Origin: Chloroflexota bacterium
GTDB taxonomy: Bacteria > Chloroflexota > Anaerolineae > Anaerolineales > UBA4823
Assembly: GCA_029265355.1 (NCBI GenBank)
Contig: JAJUJL010000036.1
Span: forward strand, 1-34,274
Direction: 5' to 3'
Length of the DNA stretch: 34,274 bases
Shown here: piece by piece, positions 6,113 through 14,993 of the stretch
Layout: every line of letters begins with the position of its first letter
Position numbering within the stretch: position 1 is the stretch's first letter
The notes under the pieces: generated by a model
Told to the model about the DNA's origin: nothing
The model's input: the letters and a program-made list of their open reading frames with translations, nothing else
Databases searched by the model: none
Program-made: the position numbers and the translations under genes

Positions 6113-7759
6113 ATGAAAAATCTATCGATAGATACGCAGCTAAGACTTCTGTTCTTGTGGCAGGCCGCCCTTTGCCTGGCAGCGTTGTTCGGTGGACTGT
6201 GGGTGTTCTTCTCCGCCCCGTGGGGCGCGCTGGCGCGCTACGGGGTCGGTTTGCCGCTGCTGCTGGCAGGCGCGGCTGCGGGGCTTTCCGCCTGGGATAT
6301 TCGCCAGCGCCGACACCGCGGCCGGGTGCTGGCAATCGCCGTCAACTACCTGGGTCTCCTGGCGGCGGGCGTTGGCGCGCTGCACGTGCTGGGCATTTTC
6401 CTGGGCATCGACGCCCTGGCGGGCACTTTTGGGCGCGGCATCTTGTGGCTGCTGCTGGCGCTGGGCGCGCTGTTCATCGGCGGCCTGGGCGAGCGCCTGG
6501 AATACCGCCCGCAACTGGCTCGCCGCCTGCAGCAGGGTGGGCGCTGGATGGCTGCCCTGTTTGGCGTCATCTTCTTGCTGCGCATTGGAACGCTGCCAGC
6601 GCTGCTCTGGCTGCTGCCGCGCCTGCTCCAGCCTCTGCCCCTGGGATTGCTGCTGGCGGCGGCGCTTTTTGGCGCTGCCCTGTGGCTGGCCAGCCGCCGG
6701 CCGGTGGCGAACGCCCTGCATGCCGGTGTGCTCTCCGATGAAGCGATCAGCGGCTTTCTCTTCTTATCTCCGAACTTACTCGGCTTTTTGCTGTTTTTTG
6801 CCGGTCCGCTGATCTTCTCGCTCTATATCAGCTTCACCGATTGGGACGCTTTTGGCACGAAGAACTTTGTCGGGCTGGAAAATTACCAGAAAATCATCGG
6901 CCTGGACCTGGTTGCCCTGGAAGCGCCCGACCAGGCGGCGAACACGGTGATCGACGTGAACCGCTTCAGCGAGCTGGCGCGCTTCAACCTCTTGGGGCGC
7001 AGCTACCTGCTGGCCGCCACCGACAAACTGTTTTGGATCTCGCTGCGCAACACGGTGCAGTTTGTGCTGATGGCGGTGCCGCTCAGCGTGATCCTGGCCT
7101 TGTTCCTGGCGAATTTGCTGAACTCCAACCTGCCCGGCATGCGCGTTTTCAGGGCCATGTACTTCCTGCCCAGCGTGGCGGCGGTGGTGGGCATCGCCCT
7201 GATCTGGCAACTGCTCTACAACGCCTCGATTGGTTACATCAATTATGGCATTACCAGCGCGGTGAACGCCCTGAACGCCCTGTTCGGAACTTCGCTGCAG
7301 GATCCCGCCATCCGCTGGCTTTCCAGCGTGGATACCGCCCTGCTCTCGCTGGTCATCATGGTGGTCTGGCAAACGGTGGGCTTCAACACGGTGCTGTTCC
7401 TGGCGGGTCTGACCAACATACCGACCATGCTCTACGAGGCCGCCACGGTGGATGGCGCTGGCAAATGGGCGCAGTTCTGGAACGTGACCATCCCCATGCT
7501 GGCTCCGACCACCTTTTTCGTGGTCACCACCACCACCATCCAGGCCATGCAGCTCTTCGACCAGGTCTTCATCCTGATGAACCCGCCGGAGGGCCCGAAC
7601 AACGCCACGCTGACGATCGTGCTCTACCTGTACCGCAGCGGTTTCCAGAATTTCCGCCTGGGATACGGCTCCGCCATCGCCTGGATCCTGTTCGCCCTGA
7701 TCTTCGGCGTCACCCTGCTGCAGTTCCAGCGCCAACGCTCCAGCCAGATGGAATACTAG
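6113..7759 (+). CDS. ABC sugar permease (MalF type) with extra N-terminal membrane domain, 548 aa
   Basis: The C-terminal part from about residue 208 is a standard MalF-type permease (FLFLSPNLLGFLLFFAGPLIFSLYISFTDWD). It carries the cytoplasmic coupling motif EAATVDGAGKWAQFWNVTIP at about 440-460, where the ABC ATPase docks. The N-terminal ~205 residues are an extra hydrophobic region with roughly six predicted membrane spans, making the protein nearly twice the usual ~300 aa. ATG 6113 follows AGGAG by 5 bases. The next permease starts 14 bases after the stop, so the two are co-translated and should form the membrane channel as a heterodimer. No ABC ATPase gene lies in the locus. Confidence 0.92.
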   Translation: MKNLSIDTQLRLLFLWQAALCLAALFGGLWVFFSAPWGALARYGVGLPLLLAGAAAGLSAWDIRQRRHRGRVLAIAVNYLGLLAAGVGALHVLGIFLGIDALAGTFGRGILWLLLALGALFIGGLGERLEYRPQLARRLQQGGRWMAALFGVIFLLRIGTLPALLWLLPRLLQPLPLGLLLAAALFGAALWLASRRPVANALHAGVLSDEAISGFLFLSPNLLGFLLFFAGPLIFSLYISFTDWDAFGTKNFVGLENYQKIIGLDLVALEAPDQAANTVIDVNRFSELARFNLLGRSYLLAATDKLFWISLRNTVQFVLMAVPLSVILALFLANLLNSNLPGMRVFRAMYFLPSVAAVVGIALIWQLLYNASIGYINYGITSAVNALNALFGTSLQDPAIRWLSSVDTALLSLVIMVVWQTVGFNTVLFLAGLTNIPTMLYEAATVDGAGKWAQFWNVTIPMLAPTTFFVVTTTTIQAMQLFDQVFILMNPPEGPNNATLTIVLYLYRSGFQNFRLGYGSAIAWILFALIFGVTLLQFQRQRSSQMEY

Positions 7760-7773
7760 AGAGGAGCCCACCG

Positions 7774-8979
7774 ATGCGCTCATCCTACCGCTTGCTCACC
7801 TGGTTGCAAAACGCTGCTGTCTATCTCGTGTTGAGCCTGTTCGCCGGTTTGATGCTTTTTCCGTTCATTTACATGCTGACCACTTCGTTCAAGACGCCCG
7901 CCGACACCTTCCGCTACCCGCCGCGCCTGCTGCCCCGCGACCAGGTGTTCACCCGTGTGCCCGGCTACGAAGGCGAGCTGCCGCTGTATTACGGTGTGGT
8001 GAACGGCGAGCGGCGACCGATGGCGCTGGTGCAGAACAGCATCCGCGTGGGTGTGTTTGCCGAGCCATCCCGCCTGGAGCAAACCCTGACCGTGCCGCTC
8101 GACCAGGTGCAGGCCACTGGCGCCACCCTCACGGTCAACGGCGAGGCGCTGGAAGTCTTTCGCGTGCCGGTGGAAGGCGGCACCACGGTGGAGATGGTCA
8201 AGCTCTCCCAGACCGCCCTGGGACGCTTTGTCGATCCCCAGGACCCAACGATCACGATCCTGCAGAACACCCGCACCAGCACGCCGGTCGAACGCCTGGC
8301 CCTCCACCCGGAGAATTACGCCCAGGTGATCGCGCTGCGCGGCATGGACCGCGCCCTGACCAATACCACGCTGGTGACGCTGCTGGTGATGTTTGGGCAG
8401 CTCGCCACCTCCGTGCTGGGCGGCTACGCCTTCGCCCGCCTGCGCTTCCCCGGCAGAGATACGCTGTTCACCGTCTACCTGGGCACGATCATGATCCCAT
8501 TCGTGGTGCTGATCACGCCGCTGTACCAGATCATGGTGGCCATTGGTTGGGTGGACCACCTGGCCTCGCTGATCATCCCGTGGATTTTCACCGCCTACGG
8601 CACTTTCTTGATGCGCCAGTTTTTTATCACCTTCCCGAAGGAGATCGAGGAGGCCGCCCTGATCGACGGCGCCTCGCGCCTGGAAATCCTGCGCCGCATC
8701 ATTTTGCCCGCCAGCACGCCGGCAATGGCGACCCTGGCGACCTTCACTTTCCTGTACGCCTGGAACAGCTTTTTCTGGCCATTGGTGATCATCAACACCG
8801 GCAACGAAGCCAACCATGTGCTGACCCTGGCGCTGAACGTGCTGCGCGGCCGGGCGGTCGATTCGCCCAACCTGCTGCTGGCAGGCGCGGCGATTGCGAT
8901 CCTGCCGCCGATGGTGATCTTCATCCTGGGGCAGCGCTTCTTTGTCGAGTCGGCCACCAGCAGCGGCGTGAAAGGCTAA
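7774..8979 (+). CDS. ABC sugar permease (MalG type) with large extracytoplasmic loop, 401 aa
   Basis: Partner permease of the preceding gene. The first membrane span (about residues 14-38) is followed by a soluble segment of about 150 residues (roughly 40-192), far longer than in ordinary MalG proteins (~280 aa in total). Then come the conserved spans (ALTNTTLVTLLVMFGQLATSVLGGYAFARLRF) and the ATPase-coupling motif EEAALIDGASRLEILRRIILP at about 290-310. ATG 7774 follows GAGGAG. The long loop faces outside and could help dock the binding protein; that is inference. Confidence 0.92.
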   Translation: MRSSYRLLTWLQNAAVYLVLSLFAGLMLFPFIYMLTTSFKTPADTFRYPPRLLPRDQVFTRVPGYEGELPLYYGVVNGERRPMALVQNSIRVGVFAEPSRLEQTLTVPLDQVQATGATLTVNGEALEVFRVPVEGGTTVEMVKLSQTALGRFVDPQDPTITILQNTRTSTPVERLALHPENYAQVIALRGMDRALTNTTLVTLLVMFGQLATSVLGGYAFARLRFPGRDTLFTVYLGTIMIPFVVLITPLYQIMVAIGWVDHLASLIIPWIFTAYGTFLMRQFFITFPKEIEEAALIDGASRLEILRRIILPASTPAMATLATFTFLYAWNSFFWPLVIINTGNEANHVLTLALNVLRGRAVDSPNLLLAGAAIAILPPMVIFILGQRFFVESATSSGVKG

Positions 8980-9061
8980 TCCTCCTGACTTCACCCTGTT
9001 TTCGCCGGAGGGATAGACAGGCGGGCGAAGGTGGGGAAAAGTCCGCAGGGCGGGGTATTTG

Positions 9062-9070
9062 TGTGATAAT
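9062..9070 (+). promoter_or_regulatory. Possible extended -10 before the HAD phosphatase gene
   Basis: TGTGATAAT resembles an extended -10 (TGn + GATAAT), 18 bases before the ATG at 9089. It would allow separate expression of the HAD-kinase-galactosidase part of the locus, which is about 110 bases from the permease genes. Confidence 0.4.
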
Positions 9071-9088
9071 ACGTGTCGGAAACTGACC

Positions 9089-9865
9089 ATGCTGTCTTAC
9101 GCGGCTTACATCTTTGACCTGGACGGTACGGTGTACCTGGGCGACGCCCTGTTGCCCGAGGCCGGGCGCGCCATCTCCACCCTGCGCCAGCGCGGGCGGC
9201 GCACGGTCTTTCTTTCCAATAATCCCACTCACTCCCGCCAGGATTACGCCCACAAGCTGACCCGCCTGGGCTTGCCCACGCCAGCGGAGGATGTGATCAA
9301 CTCCTCGCTGGTGATGGTGGACTTCCTGCGCCGCACGCTGCCCGGTGGGCGCCTGTTCGTGGTCGGCGAGCAGCCACTCAAGGATGAGCTGAGCGCGGCC
9401 GGCTTCGAGCTGACCGAGGATGCCCGGCGCGTGCAGGCGGTGATCGCTTCCTTCGACCGCACTTTCGAGTACCGCAAGCTGCAGATCGCCTTCGACGCCA
9501 TCCGCGCGGGGGCGCGCTTCTTTGCCACCAATGCCGACCGCTACTGCCCGGTGCCGGGCGGCGGCCAGCCGGACGCTGCGGCGGTGATCGCCGCCATCGA
9601 GGCCTGCACCAATACCCGCCTGGAAGCCATGGTGGGCAAGCCTTCCCGTTACATGGCAGACGCCATTCTGAGCTTGCTGGGTCTGCCGCCCCAGGCCTGC
9701 CTGATCACCGGCGACCGGCTGGAGACCGATGTGTTGATGGGTTTGCAAGCCGGTATGCACGCCGCCCTGGCGCTGACCGGCGCCACCAGCCGGGAGGAAG
9801 CGGCTGCCTCGCCCATTAAACCCACCTACGTGCTCCAAAACCTGGGTCAACTGCTGGAGGAATGA
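9089..9865 (+). CDS. HAD-superfamily (NagD-like, class IIA) sugar/metabolite phosphatase, 258 aa
   Basis: The nucleophile motif FDLDGTVY (D10 and D12) is at the N-terminus. VFLSNN provides the motif-II serine, GKPSRYM the motif-III lysine, and ITGDRLETDVLMGLQAGM the metal-binding acidic residues. The class IIA cap lies between motifs II and III. Members dephosphorylate small sugar phosphates or phosphoglycolate. ATG 9089 is chosen because the HAD core begins there; an alternative GTG at 9059 overlaps a promoter-like sequence. The kinase gene follows after 7 bases, so they are likely co-expressed. The exact substrate is unknown; removal of dead-end sugar phosphates would fit the locus. Confidence 0.9.
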   Translation: MLSYAAYIFDLDGTVYLGDALLPEAGRAISTLRQRGRRTVFLSNNPTHSRQDYAHKLTRLGLPTPAEDVINSSLVMVDFLRRTLPGGRLFVVGEQPLKDELSAAGFELTEDARRVQAVIASFDRTFEYRKLQIAFDAIRAGARFFATNADRYCPVPGGGQPDAAAVIAAIEACTNTRLEAMVGKPSRYMADAILSLLGLPPQACLITGDRLETDVLMGLQAGMHAALALTGATSREEAAASPIKPTYVLQNLGQLLEE

Positions 9866-9872
9866 GCCTTCG

Positions 9873-11366
9873 ATGAAACTGCTCCTGGGATTGGACCTGG
9901 GCACCAGCGGCGCCAAGGCTTACCTGCTGGATGACTCCGGACGGCGGGTTGGGCTGGGCTACTGCGCTGTGCGCCGCCTGCCCACTGCCCCGGGCCTGGT
10001 GGAGCTGGACCCGCAAGCCGTGGCCGCCAGCGCAGCGGAGGCCATCCGCCAGGCGCTGGCAGCCGCCGACGCAAAGCCAGCTCAAGTGCTGGCGGTTGGC
10101 ATGGCTTCGCAGCGCGACACCGATTTCGTTTGGGATGCGCACACGCGCCAGCCGCTGGCCGCCGCAATTAGCTGGCAGGACCTGCGCACCAGCGCCCAGG
10201 CCGAGGCGCACGCCGCCTGGAAGCCGGCCAGCGAGCTGCGCCAACGCCTGGGCTATTACCCCGGACCGTGGTGCGCGGCCAACCACCTGGCCTGGCGCGC
10301 CCAACACCAGCCTGAATTCTGCCAGGCAGCCGCAGAGGGGCGCTTGCGCATTGGCATGGCGGCTGGATGGCTGCTGGCTGCCCTGGGCGACCCAGACGGG
10401 CACATGCACGATCACTCGCTGGTGCAGAAAACCGGCTTGTGGGACATGCGCACGGGCGATTATTGGGACGAGTGGATCGCCCACCTGGGTTTATCCCGGA
10501 TGGGTTTGCCGACGGCAGCGCCCACGCTGTACCCCTATGGATCACTGCGCCTGGCGGATCGCGGCGAGAACGCGCCGGTGCTGGCGATGCTGGGCGACCA
10601 GCAGGCTGCCCTGTTTGGCTACGGCTGCCGACAACCGGGGCAGGCTGAGTGCACCCACGGCACAGCCACCTTCGTCAACGTGTTCGCCGGGGAAACCGCC
10701 CCGCACTCTGAGAATCTGAACGTGTACTACGCCTGGCGATTGGGTGAAGCTGCTGCGCACACCTACTGCCTGGAAGCCGATACCACCGCCAGCGGCTCGG
10801 CGGTGCGCTGGATGAGCGAGCGCGCTGGCCTGCTGGACGGTGAGACCAGCCTGCACCAACTGGCCTCGGCGGCGCCAGACGCTGGCGGGGTGATCTTTGT
10901 GCCAGCTTTCACCGGCTTGAATGTGCCTTACAACGACCACCGCGCCCGCGCCACGCTGCTGGGTTTGACCCTCAACCACGACCGCCGGCACATCGCCCGC
11001 GCTTTCCTGGAGGCGCTGGGGTACCAGGTGCGCGCCATACTGGAGACGGTGCAGGCGCAAACTGGCCTGTCTATTCACGAGCAGTACGTGGGCGGCGGGC
11101 TGTCGCGCGCCGACCTGGCTTGCCAGGTGCAGGCCGACCTGACCGGCATACCGGTTTACCGCCCGGACGAAAGCGAGACCACCGCTCGCGGCGCCGCCCT
11201 GCTGGCAGGGCTGGCAGCCGGGGTGTGGCGCTCGGTGGACGACCTGCCGCCGCTGCCCTCCGGGGGGACCTGGTTCGAGCCGCGCCTGAGCGCCGCTCAG
11301 CGCGATGAGGGCTACGCCCGCTGGCAGCGCGCCGTCGCCTTTGTGCGCGCCTGGGGTTCACAGTAG
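9873..11366 (+). CDS. FGGY-family carbohydrate kinase, 497 aa
   Basis: ATP-dependent sugar kinase with the duplicated actin-like fold. GLDLGTSGAKAYLLD near the N-terminus is the phosphate-binding loop of domain 1. AVGMASQRD and MLGDQQAALFGYG are core motifs, and GGGLSRADLACQVQADLTG followed by PVYRPDESETTARGAALLAG is the C-terminal FGGY signature. The length matches xylulokinase-type members. In this locus it probably phosphorylates a pentose or ketose released from the imported glycoside. The sub-family (xylulo-, fuculo- or rhamnulo-kinase) cannot be settled by eye. It lies between the phosphatase gene (7 bases) and the galactosidase gene (3 bases). Confidence 0.92.
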   Translation: MKLLLGLDLGTSGAKAYLLDDSGRRVGLGYCAVRRLPTAPGLVELDPQAVAASAAEAIRQALAAADAKPAQVLAVGMASQRDTDFVWDAHTRQPLAAAISWQDLRTSAQAEAHAAWKPASELRQRLGYYPGPWCAANHLAWRAQHQPEFCQAAAEGRLRIGMAAGWLLAALGDPDGHMHDHSLVQKTGLWDMRTGDYWDEWIAHLGLSRMGLPTAAPTLYPYGSLRLADRGENAPVLAMLGDQQAALFGYGCRQPGQAECTHGTATFVNVFAGETAPHSENLNVYYAWRLGEAAAHTYCLEADTTASGSAVRWMSERAGLLDGETSLHQLASAAPDAGGVIFVPAFTGLNVPYNDHRARATLLGLTLNHDRRHIARAFLEALGYQVRAILETVQAQTGLSIHEQYVGGGLSRADLACQVQADLTGIPVYRPDESETTARGAALLAGLAAGVWRSVDDLPPLPSGGTWFEPRLSAAQRDEGYARWQRAVAFVRAWGSQ

Positions 11367-11369
11367 AGC

Positions 11370-13373
11370 ATGATGCAATTCGGCGTGTGCTACTACCCTG
11401 AGCACTGGCCTGAGGCGCGCTGGGCGGAGGACGCCCGCCGGATGCGCGCCCTGGGCCTGTCCATTGTGCGCATCGCAGAGTTTGCCTGGAGCCGGATAGA
11501 GCCGCAGGAAGGCCGCTTCGCATGGGAATGGTTGGATCGGGCGGTGGCGACGCTGAGCGCTGCCGGGCTGAAGATCGTGCTGGGCACACCCACCGCCGCG
11601 CCGCCAGCCTGGTTATCGCGCGGCTATCCCGATACGCTGCCGGTGGACGAGCAAGGGCGGCGGCGCAATTTCGGTTCCCGCCGCCATTACTGCCCCAATC
11701 ACCCCGCTTACCGGCGCTTCTCCCGCCGCATCGTCAGCCTTATGGCGGCCCATTTCGCCGCCCACCCGGCGGTGGTGGGCTGGCAGATCGACAACGAGTT
11801 TGGCGGCGGCGGGACGGCGCGCTGCTACTGCGAACACTGCGCAGACGCCTTCCGCCGCTGGCTGCAGGCGCGCTATGGGACGCTGGAAGCGCTCAACCAG
11901 GCCTGGGGGACGGTCTTTTGGTCGCAGGAATATTCCGCCTGGGAGCAGATCGGCCCGCCCATCCTGACCGGCTCGGCTGCCAACCCTTCGCACACGCTGG
12001 ATTACTACCGCTTTGCCTCCGATTCCTGGGTGGACTACCAGCAGATGCAGCTCGAGGCGCTTGGCCCTCACCGGCGCGCAGATCAGTTCGCCACGCACAA
12101 CGGGATGGGTCTCTTCTTCACCGCCCTGGACTATTTCCGCCTGGCCGCGGCGCTCGATTTTGCCAGCCTGGACAACTATCCCACCGCCGGACCGGACCGC
12201 ATCCGCGGCGAGCTGTATGGCGATGAAACCCCGCTGGCGGTCTACGCCCCGGACGTGGGCGATCCGGCGATCACCGGCTTCGAGTTGGACCTGGCGCGCG
12301 GCTGGAAGGACGCCCCGTTCTGGATCATGGAGCAGCAGCCGGGGCACGTCAACTGGGGCTGGTACAACCCGGGTGTGCCGCCGGAGACGGTGCGCCTGTG
12401 GACCTGGCAGGCAGCCGCAGCCGGGGCCGAGGCGGTGGTCTTTTTCCGCTGGCGCGCCGCGCTTTTCGCCCAGGAGCAGTACCACGCCGGGCTGCTCAAG
12501 CACGATGCTTCGCCGGATGTCGGCTTTCGCGCCCTGGAACGGATGGCTGGCGAGCGCCAGCAGCTCGAGCGCCTGGCTTCCGGGCCGGTGCAGGCCCAGG
12601 CAGCGCTGCTCTTCGATTACGAAGACCTGTGGGCGCTGCAGCTCCAGCCACATCGACGCGGCTTCAGCTACCTGCGCCTGGCTTTCACCTGGTACCGCGC
12701 CTTTCAGCGGCTGGGCATCCCCGTGGATATCCGTCCCTACGACGCCGAGCTCAGCCGCTACCGGCTGGTGCTCGCCCCCAGCCTGCACCTGGGGCATGCG
12801 GGGCTGGCCGCGCGCCTGGAAGCCTATGTGCAGGGCGGCGGCGCGCTGCTGGCAGGTGTGCGCAGCGGTTTCAAGACGCCCAGCAACCTGGTCACGGAGC
12901 AGCCCTTGCCCGGAGAATACACCGGGCTGTTCGGCGTGCACGTCCAGGCCTGGCAGGCGCTGCCGCCGGGAGTCGCCTTGCGCCTGGAAGGGGATCTGCC
13001 ATTGGCGCAGGCGGAAGCCAGCTTGTGGGCGGAGAGCCTGGCAGCCCAGGCGCCGGGGGTGGAATTTCCGCTGCGCTACGCCAGCGGGGCGTTCGAAGCG
13101 CAGGGCGCGCTGAGTGTGCGCCCCCTCGGCAAGGGTAGCTGCAGTTACCTGGGCTGGCATCCCAGCTTCGGCCAGGCGGTCGAGTTGCTCGGCTGGCTGG
13201 CGGAGCGGGCGGGTGTGGCGCGCCTGGCAGAGCTGCCGCCGGGATTGATCGCCCAGCGGCGCGCCGGGCAGACGGTGCTGCTGAATTTCTCCGCCGACCC
13301 CCTGAGCGCGGTGGTGAGCGGCGCTGCGGTGGAGGTCGAACCGCGCGGCGTGCGCCTGCTGGGCGAGGATTGA
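11370..13373 (+). CDS. GH42 beta-galactosidase, 667 aa
   Basis: A glycoside hydrolase family 42 enzyme that removes terminal beta-galactose (or alpha-L-arabinopyranose) from oligosaccharides. The N-terminal [21 protein letters not shown] opens the TIM barrel. The acid/base Glu is E143 in WQIDNEFG, and the likely nucleophile is E321 in [14 protein letters not shown]. The GH42 zinc cluster cysteines C108, C152, C154 and C157 are present. A trimerisation-type domain (about 395-600) and a small C-terminal beta domain follow. There is no signal peptide, so it acts in the cytoplasm on imported sugar, consistent with the ABC importer upstream. The start is one of two adjacent ATGs three bases after the kinase stop. 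Confidence 0.96.
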   Translation: MMQFGVCYYPEHWPEARWAEDARRMRALGLSIVRIAEFAWSRIEPQEGRFAWEWLDRAVATLSAAGLKIVLGTPTAAPPAWLSRGYPDTLPVDEQGRRRNFGSRRHYCPNHPAYRRFSRRIVSLMAAHFAAHPAVVGWQIDNEFGGGGTARCYCEHCADAFRRWLQARYGTLEALNQAWGTVFWSQEYSAWEQIGPPILTGSAANPSHTLDYYRFASDSWVDYQQMQLEALGPHRRADQFATHNGMGLFFTALDYFRLAAALDFASLDNYPTAGPDRIRGELYGDETPLAVYAPDVGDPAITGFELDLARGWKDAPFWIMEQQPGHVNWGWYNPGVPPETVRLWTWQAAAAGAEAVVFFRWRAALFAQEQYHAGLLKHDASPDVGFRALERMAGERQQLERLASGPVQAQAALLFDYEDLWALQLQPHRRGFSYLRLAFTWYRAFQRLGIPVDIRPYDAELSRYRLVLAPSLHLGHAGLAARLEAYVQGGGALLAGVRSGFKTPSNLVTEQPLPGEYTGLFGVHVQAWQALPPGVALRLEGDLPLAQAEASLWAESLAAQAPGVEFPLRYASGAFEAQGALSVRPLGKGSCSYLGWHPSFGQAVELLGWLAERAGVARLAELPPGLIAQRRAGQTVLLNFSADPLSAVVSGAAVEVEPRGVRLLGED

Positions 13374-13408
13374 ATATCGTGGAATGAACATGGTAGCTCG
13401 CGCGCTGC

Positions 13409-13472
13409 GGGTCAAGCATCCGGCTGGATGGGGCGCATGATGGCTGTGCCGCGCCTGCCGGATGCTTGACCC
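13409..13472. repeat. Perfect 16-bp stem-loop after the galactosidase gene
   Basis: GGGTCAAGCATCCGGC (13409-13424) pairs perfectly with GCCGGATGCTTGACCC (13457-13472) around a 32-base loop. It may end the sugar operon, although no T-run follows, or be a dispersed palindromic element of the REP or MITE kind. Confidence 0.7.
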
Positions 13473-13518
13473 CTACAGGCAAGGGATCGCCGGGAGAATA
13501 GCGCCTTTCTGCAAATTC

Positions 13519-13527
13519 TGCTATAGT
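13519..13527 (+). promoter_or_regulatory. Extended -10 of the small membrane-protein gene
   Basis: TGCTATAGT (TGn + TATAGT) ends 8 bases before the ATG at 13536, so the transcript would begin at or next to the start codon (leaderless). No -35 is needed with an extended -10, and none is obvious. Confidence 0.5.
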
Positions 13528-13535
13528 GTAGTTAT

Positions 13536-13952
13536 ATGAGTGATCTTCACAGCGCACCCGAGCAGAATCTTCATCCAAAAGGACGGGCAAAAGAGGGCGC
13601 GCCGGGAAGCCAGGAGGGCGCTCGCCCAGGCGCGACCCGCGCGGCTGGGCCATTCGGTCAACAGTCCTGGCTGCCGGATATTCCCCGCCCGTTGAAGATC
13701 CTGCACGTCAGCCTGGGCTTTTTCGGCTGGTACCTGCTCAACGCCCTGCTGTGGCAGTTCCCAGGCCTGGTGTGCGTCTTCTTGCCTCTGAACATCCTGC
13801 TGGCGTATGTCCTGGTGCGGACGCGCCGCGGCTGGATGGCGCAGGGCCTGTTCATCGCCTGGGTTTCGAACCTGCTCTTTTCGTTGATCTCGGGCACGTT
13901 TTTGGACGCGCTGCTGCTGGTGCCGTTCTTCATTAATTTGAGCGGGGGATAA
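13536..13952 (+). CDS. Small membrane protein of unknown function, 138 aa
   Basis: The N-terminal ~45 residues are polar, low-complexity and Gly/Ala/Arg-rich. Three hydrophobic segments follow: LKILHVSLGFFGWYLLNALLWQF, LVCVFLPLNILLAYVLV and LFIAWVSNLLFSLISGTFLDALLLVPFFI. I do not recognise the family. There is no ribosome binding site, but an extended -10 sits 8 bases before the ATG. The Tn7-like element inserted at its last codon: the TAA stop (13950-13952) lies inside the 5-bp target duplication, so the protein is unaltered. Before insertion, the 23048-23407 gene would have started about 95 bases downstream. Confidence 0.7.
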   Translation: MSDLHSAPEQNLHPKGRAKEGAPGSQEGARPGATRAAGPFGQQSWLPDIPRPLKILHVSLGFFGWYLLNALLWQFPGLVCVFLPLNILLAYVLVRTRRGWMAQGLFIAWVSNLLFSLISGTFLDALLLVPFFINLSGG

Positions 13953-13953
13953 A
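13949..13953. repeat. Target-site duplication, left copy (ATAAA)
   Basis: ATAAA directly abuts the left transposon terminus and is repeated at 22988-22992 beyond the right terminus. Five bases is the length made by Tn7 and Tn5053 relatives. Confidence 0.92.
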
Positions 13954-14091
13954 TGTAGACCGACAATAAAGTTGTAGACTAAAACCTACCAAAACTTGAG
14001 GAATTACCTTATATTCAGACAATGAAGTTCTGGACTATACCTCATCGAACCGTTATTACTTACTTGTAGATAGACAATTAAGTTCTTGACT
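13954..14091. repeat. Transposon left end with three spaced TnsB-type sites
   Basis: Sites of the form GACAATnAAGTTnTnGACT occur at 13962-13980, 14018-14036 and 14073-14091, in the same orientation and about 55 bp apart. Tn7 left ends also carry three separated TnsB sites. Confidence 0.88.
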
Positions 14092-14131
14092 CCCGATCTT
14101 GGCATGGAGAATTGCGCTGCTTACTGCTGGG

Positions 14132-14162
14132 TTGTGATTTTTGCCACTTTTGGTGCTATACA
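14132..14162 (+). promoter_or_regulatory. Promoter of the cargo genes
   Basis: TGCTATACA (14154-14162) is an extended -10; TTGTGA (14132-14137) is a weak -35 at 19 bases. It lies just inside the left end, 57 bases before the first cargo ATG. Confidence 0.5.
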
Positions 14163-14218
14163 CAAACATTGATGTTATGATCAAATGTGAAAGTTTCTCG
14201 CACAAATGGAGGGTAAAA

Positions 14219-14974
14219 ATGAAAGATCTAATAAGCGGTTTAAAAACATTTCTGGGTGTAGCTTTACTAATTGCTTTTCTTTATATCGCACTACAATTTA
14301 GGCCTAATGCTTCTTTAGGGGCCAATATCTCAGGAGCGCCTGTAACAACAAAGCCAACGGGTCAGGCATATCCCCCACCTCAAGAAAATGTTACTTCTGC
14401 TCAGACAGAAACAACCAGCAATCCTTATCCTATGCCCGGGGAATCAATCAATATGGCTCAGGCAAGCGATTGCACAAAGGCGGGTACATGGATTGAGTAT
14501 GTTAACAAACAGGCTAATTTTTCTTTTCAATACCCGGCTGAGGCAGAGATTTTTGAATCCGTCGACAATAATGGATATCCTAGCATTACCTTGTTCTTAA
14601 AACCGTACTGCTATGTTAAAGAATGGTGGGGAACGAAACAGGTAGATGTAGTGGTACTAATGAATTCTGACAAGCTCTCTTTAGAAGAATTTGTTACAAA
14701 GCAGTACGTCTTTGATGCTTCAACGGATACATTAGCTCTTTCTCGAGAACTGTCAAACTTTTCAACAACAATTTCCGTAGACAAAACTTCGGCAATCCAA
14801 GTAAACGGCGCGATAACAAGAGAAACGCCTCGCGTGTATATTCCACACAATAACTTTGTAATATTTGTGGGTTTGACAGAAACCGCGAATATGCCACCTT
14901 TTGAACAGCCATGTCCCACTATATTGGATTTGTATAATAAGATTCTTTCTTCGGTAAAATTCCTGGACAACTAA
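14219..14974 (+). CDS. Cargo 1: membrane-anchored extracytoplasmic protein, 251 aa
   Basis: One N-terminal membrane segment (about residues 10-27, FLGVALLIAFLYIALQF) is followed by a Pro/Thr/Ser-rich linker (about 30-80). An extracytoplasmic domain begins at TWIEYVNKQANFSFQYPAEAEIFE, a pattern seen in PsbP-like or 'YxNxxxxFSFxYP' surface proteins. It has no enzyme motif. ATG 14219 is chosen because GGAGGG lies 5 bases upstream; the ORF can be extended to 14141, but without a site. Codon use is AT-rich, unlike both the host genes and the tns genes. The M23 peptidase gene follows after 19 bases, so the two are probably co-expressed and act outside the membrane. Function unknown. Confidence 0.75.
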   Translation: MKDLISGLKTFLGVALLIAFLYIALQFRPNASLGANISGAPVTTKPTGQAYPPPQENVTSAQTETTSNPYPMPGESINMAQASDCTKAGTWIEYVNKQANFSFQYPAEAEIFESVDNNGYPSITLFLKPYCYVKEWWGTKQVDVVVLMNSDKLSLEEFVTKQYVFDASTDTLALSRELSNFSTTISVDKTSAIQVNGAITRETPRVYIPHNNFVIFVGLTETANMPPFEQPCPTILDLYNKILSSVKFLDN

Positions 14975-14993
14975 CTGATAGGGGAAACAAACT

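Noticed and set aside
4437-6335. Long minus-strand open frame opposite the binding-protein gene
   Set aside because: It is antisense to a clear solute-binding lipoprotein and has no recognisable domain; long antisense frames are expected in GC-rich coding DNA.
11613-13415. 600-codon minus-strand frame opposite the galactosidase gene
   Set aside because: Antisense shadow of a well-supported GH42 gene.
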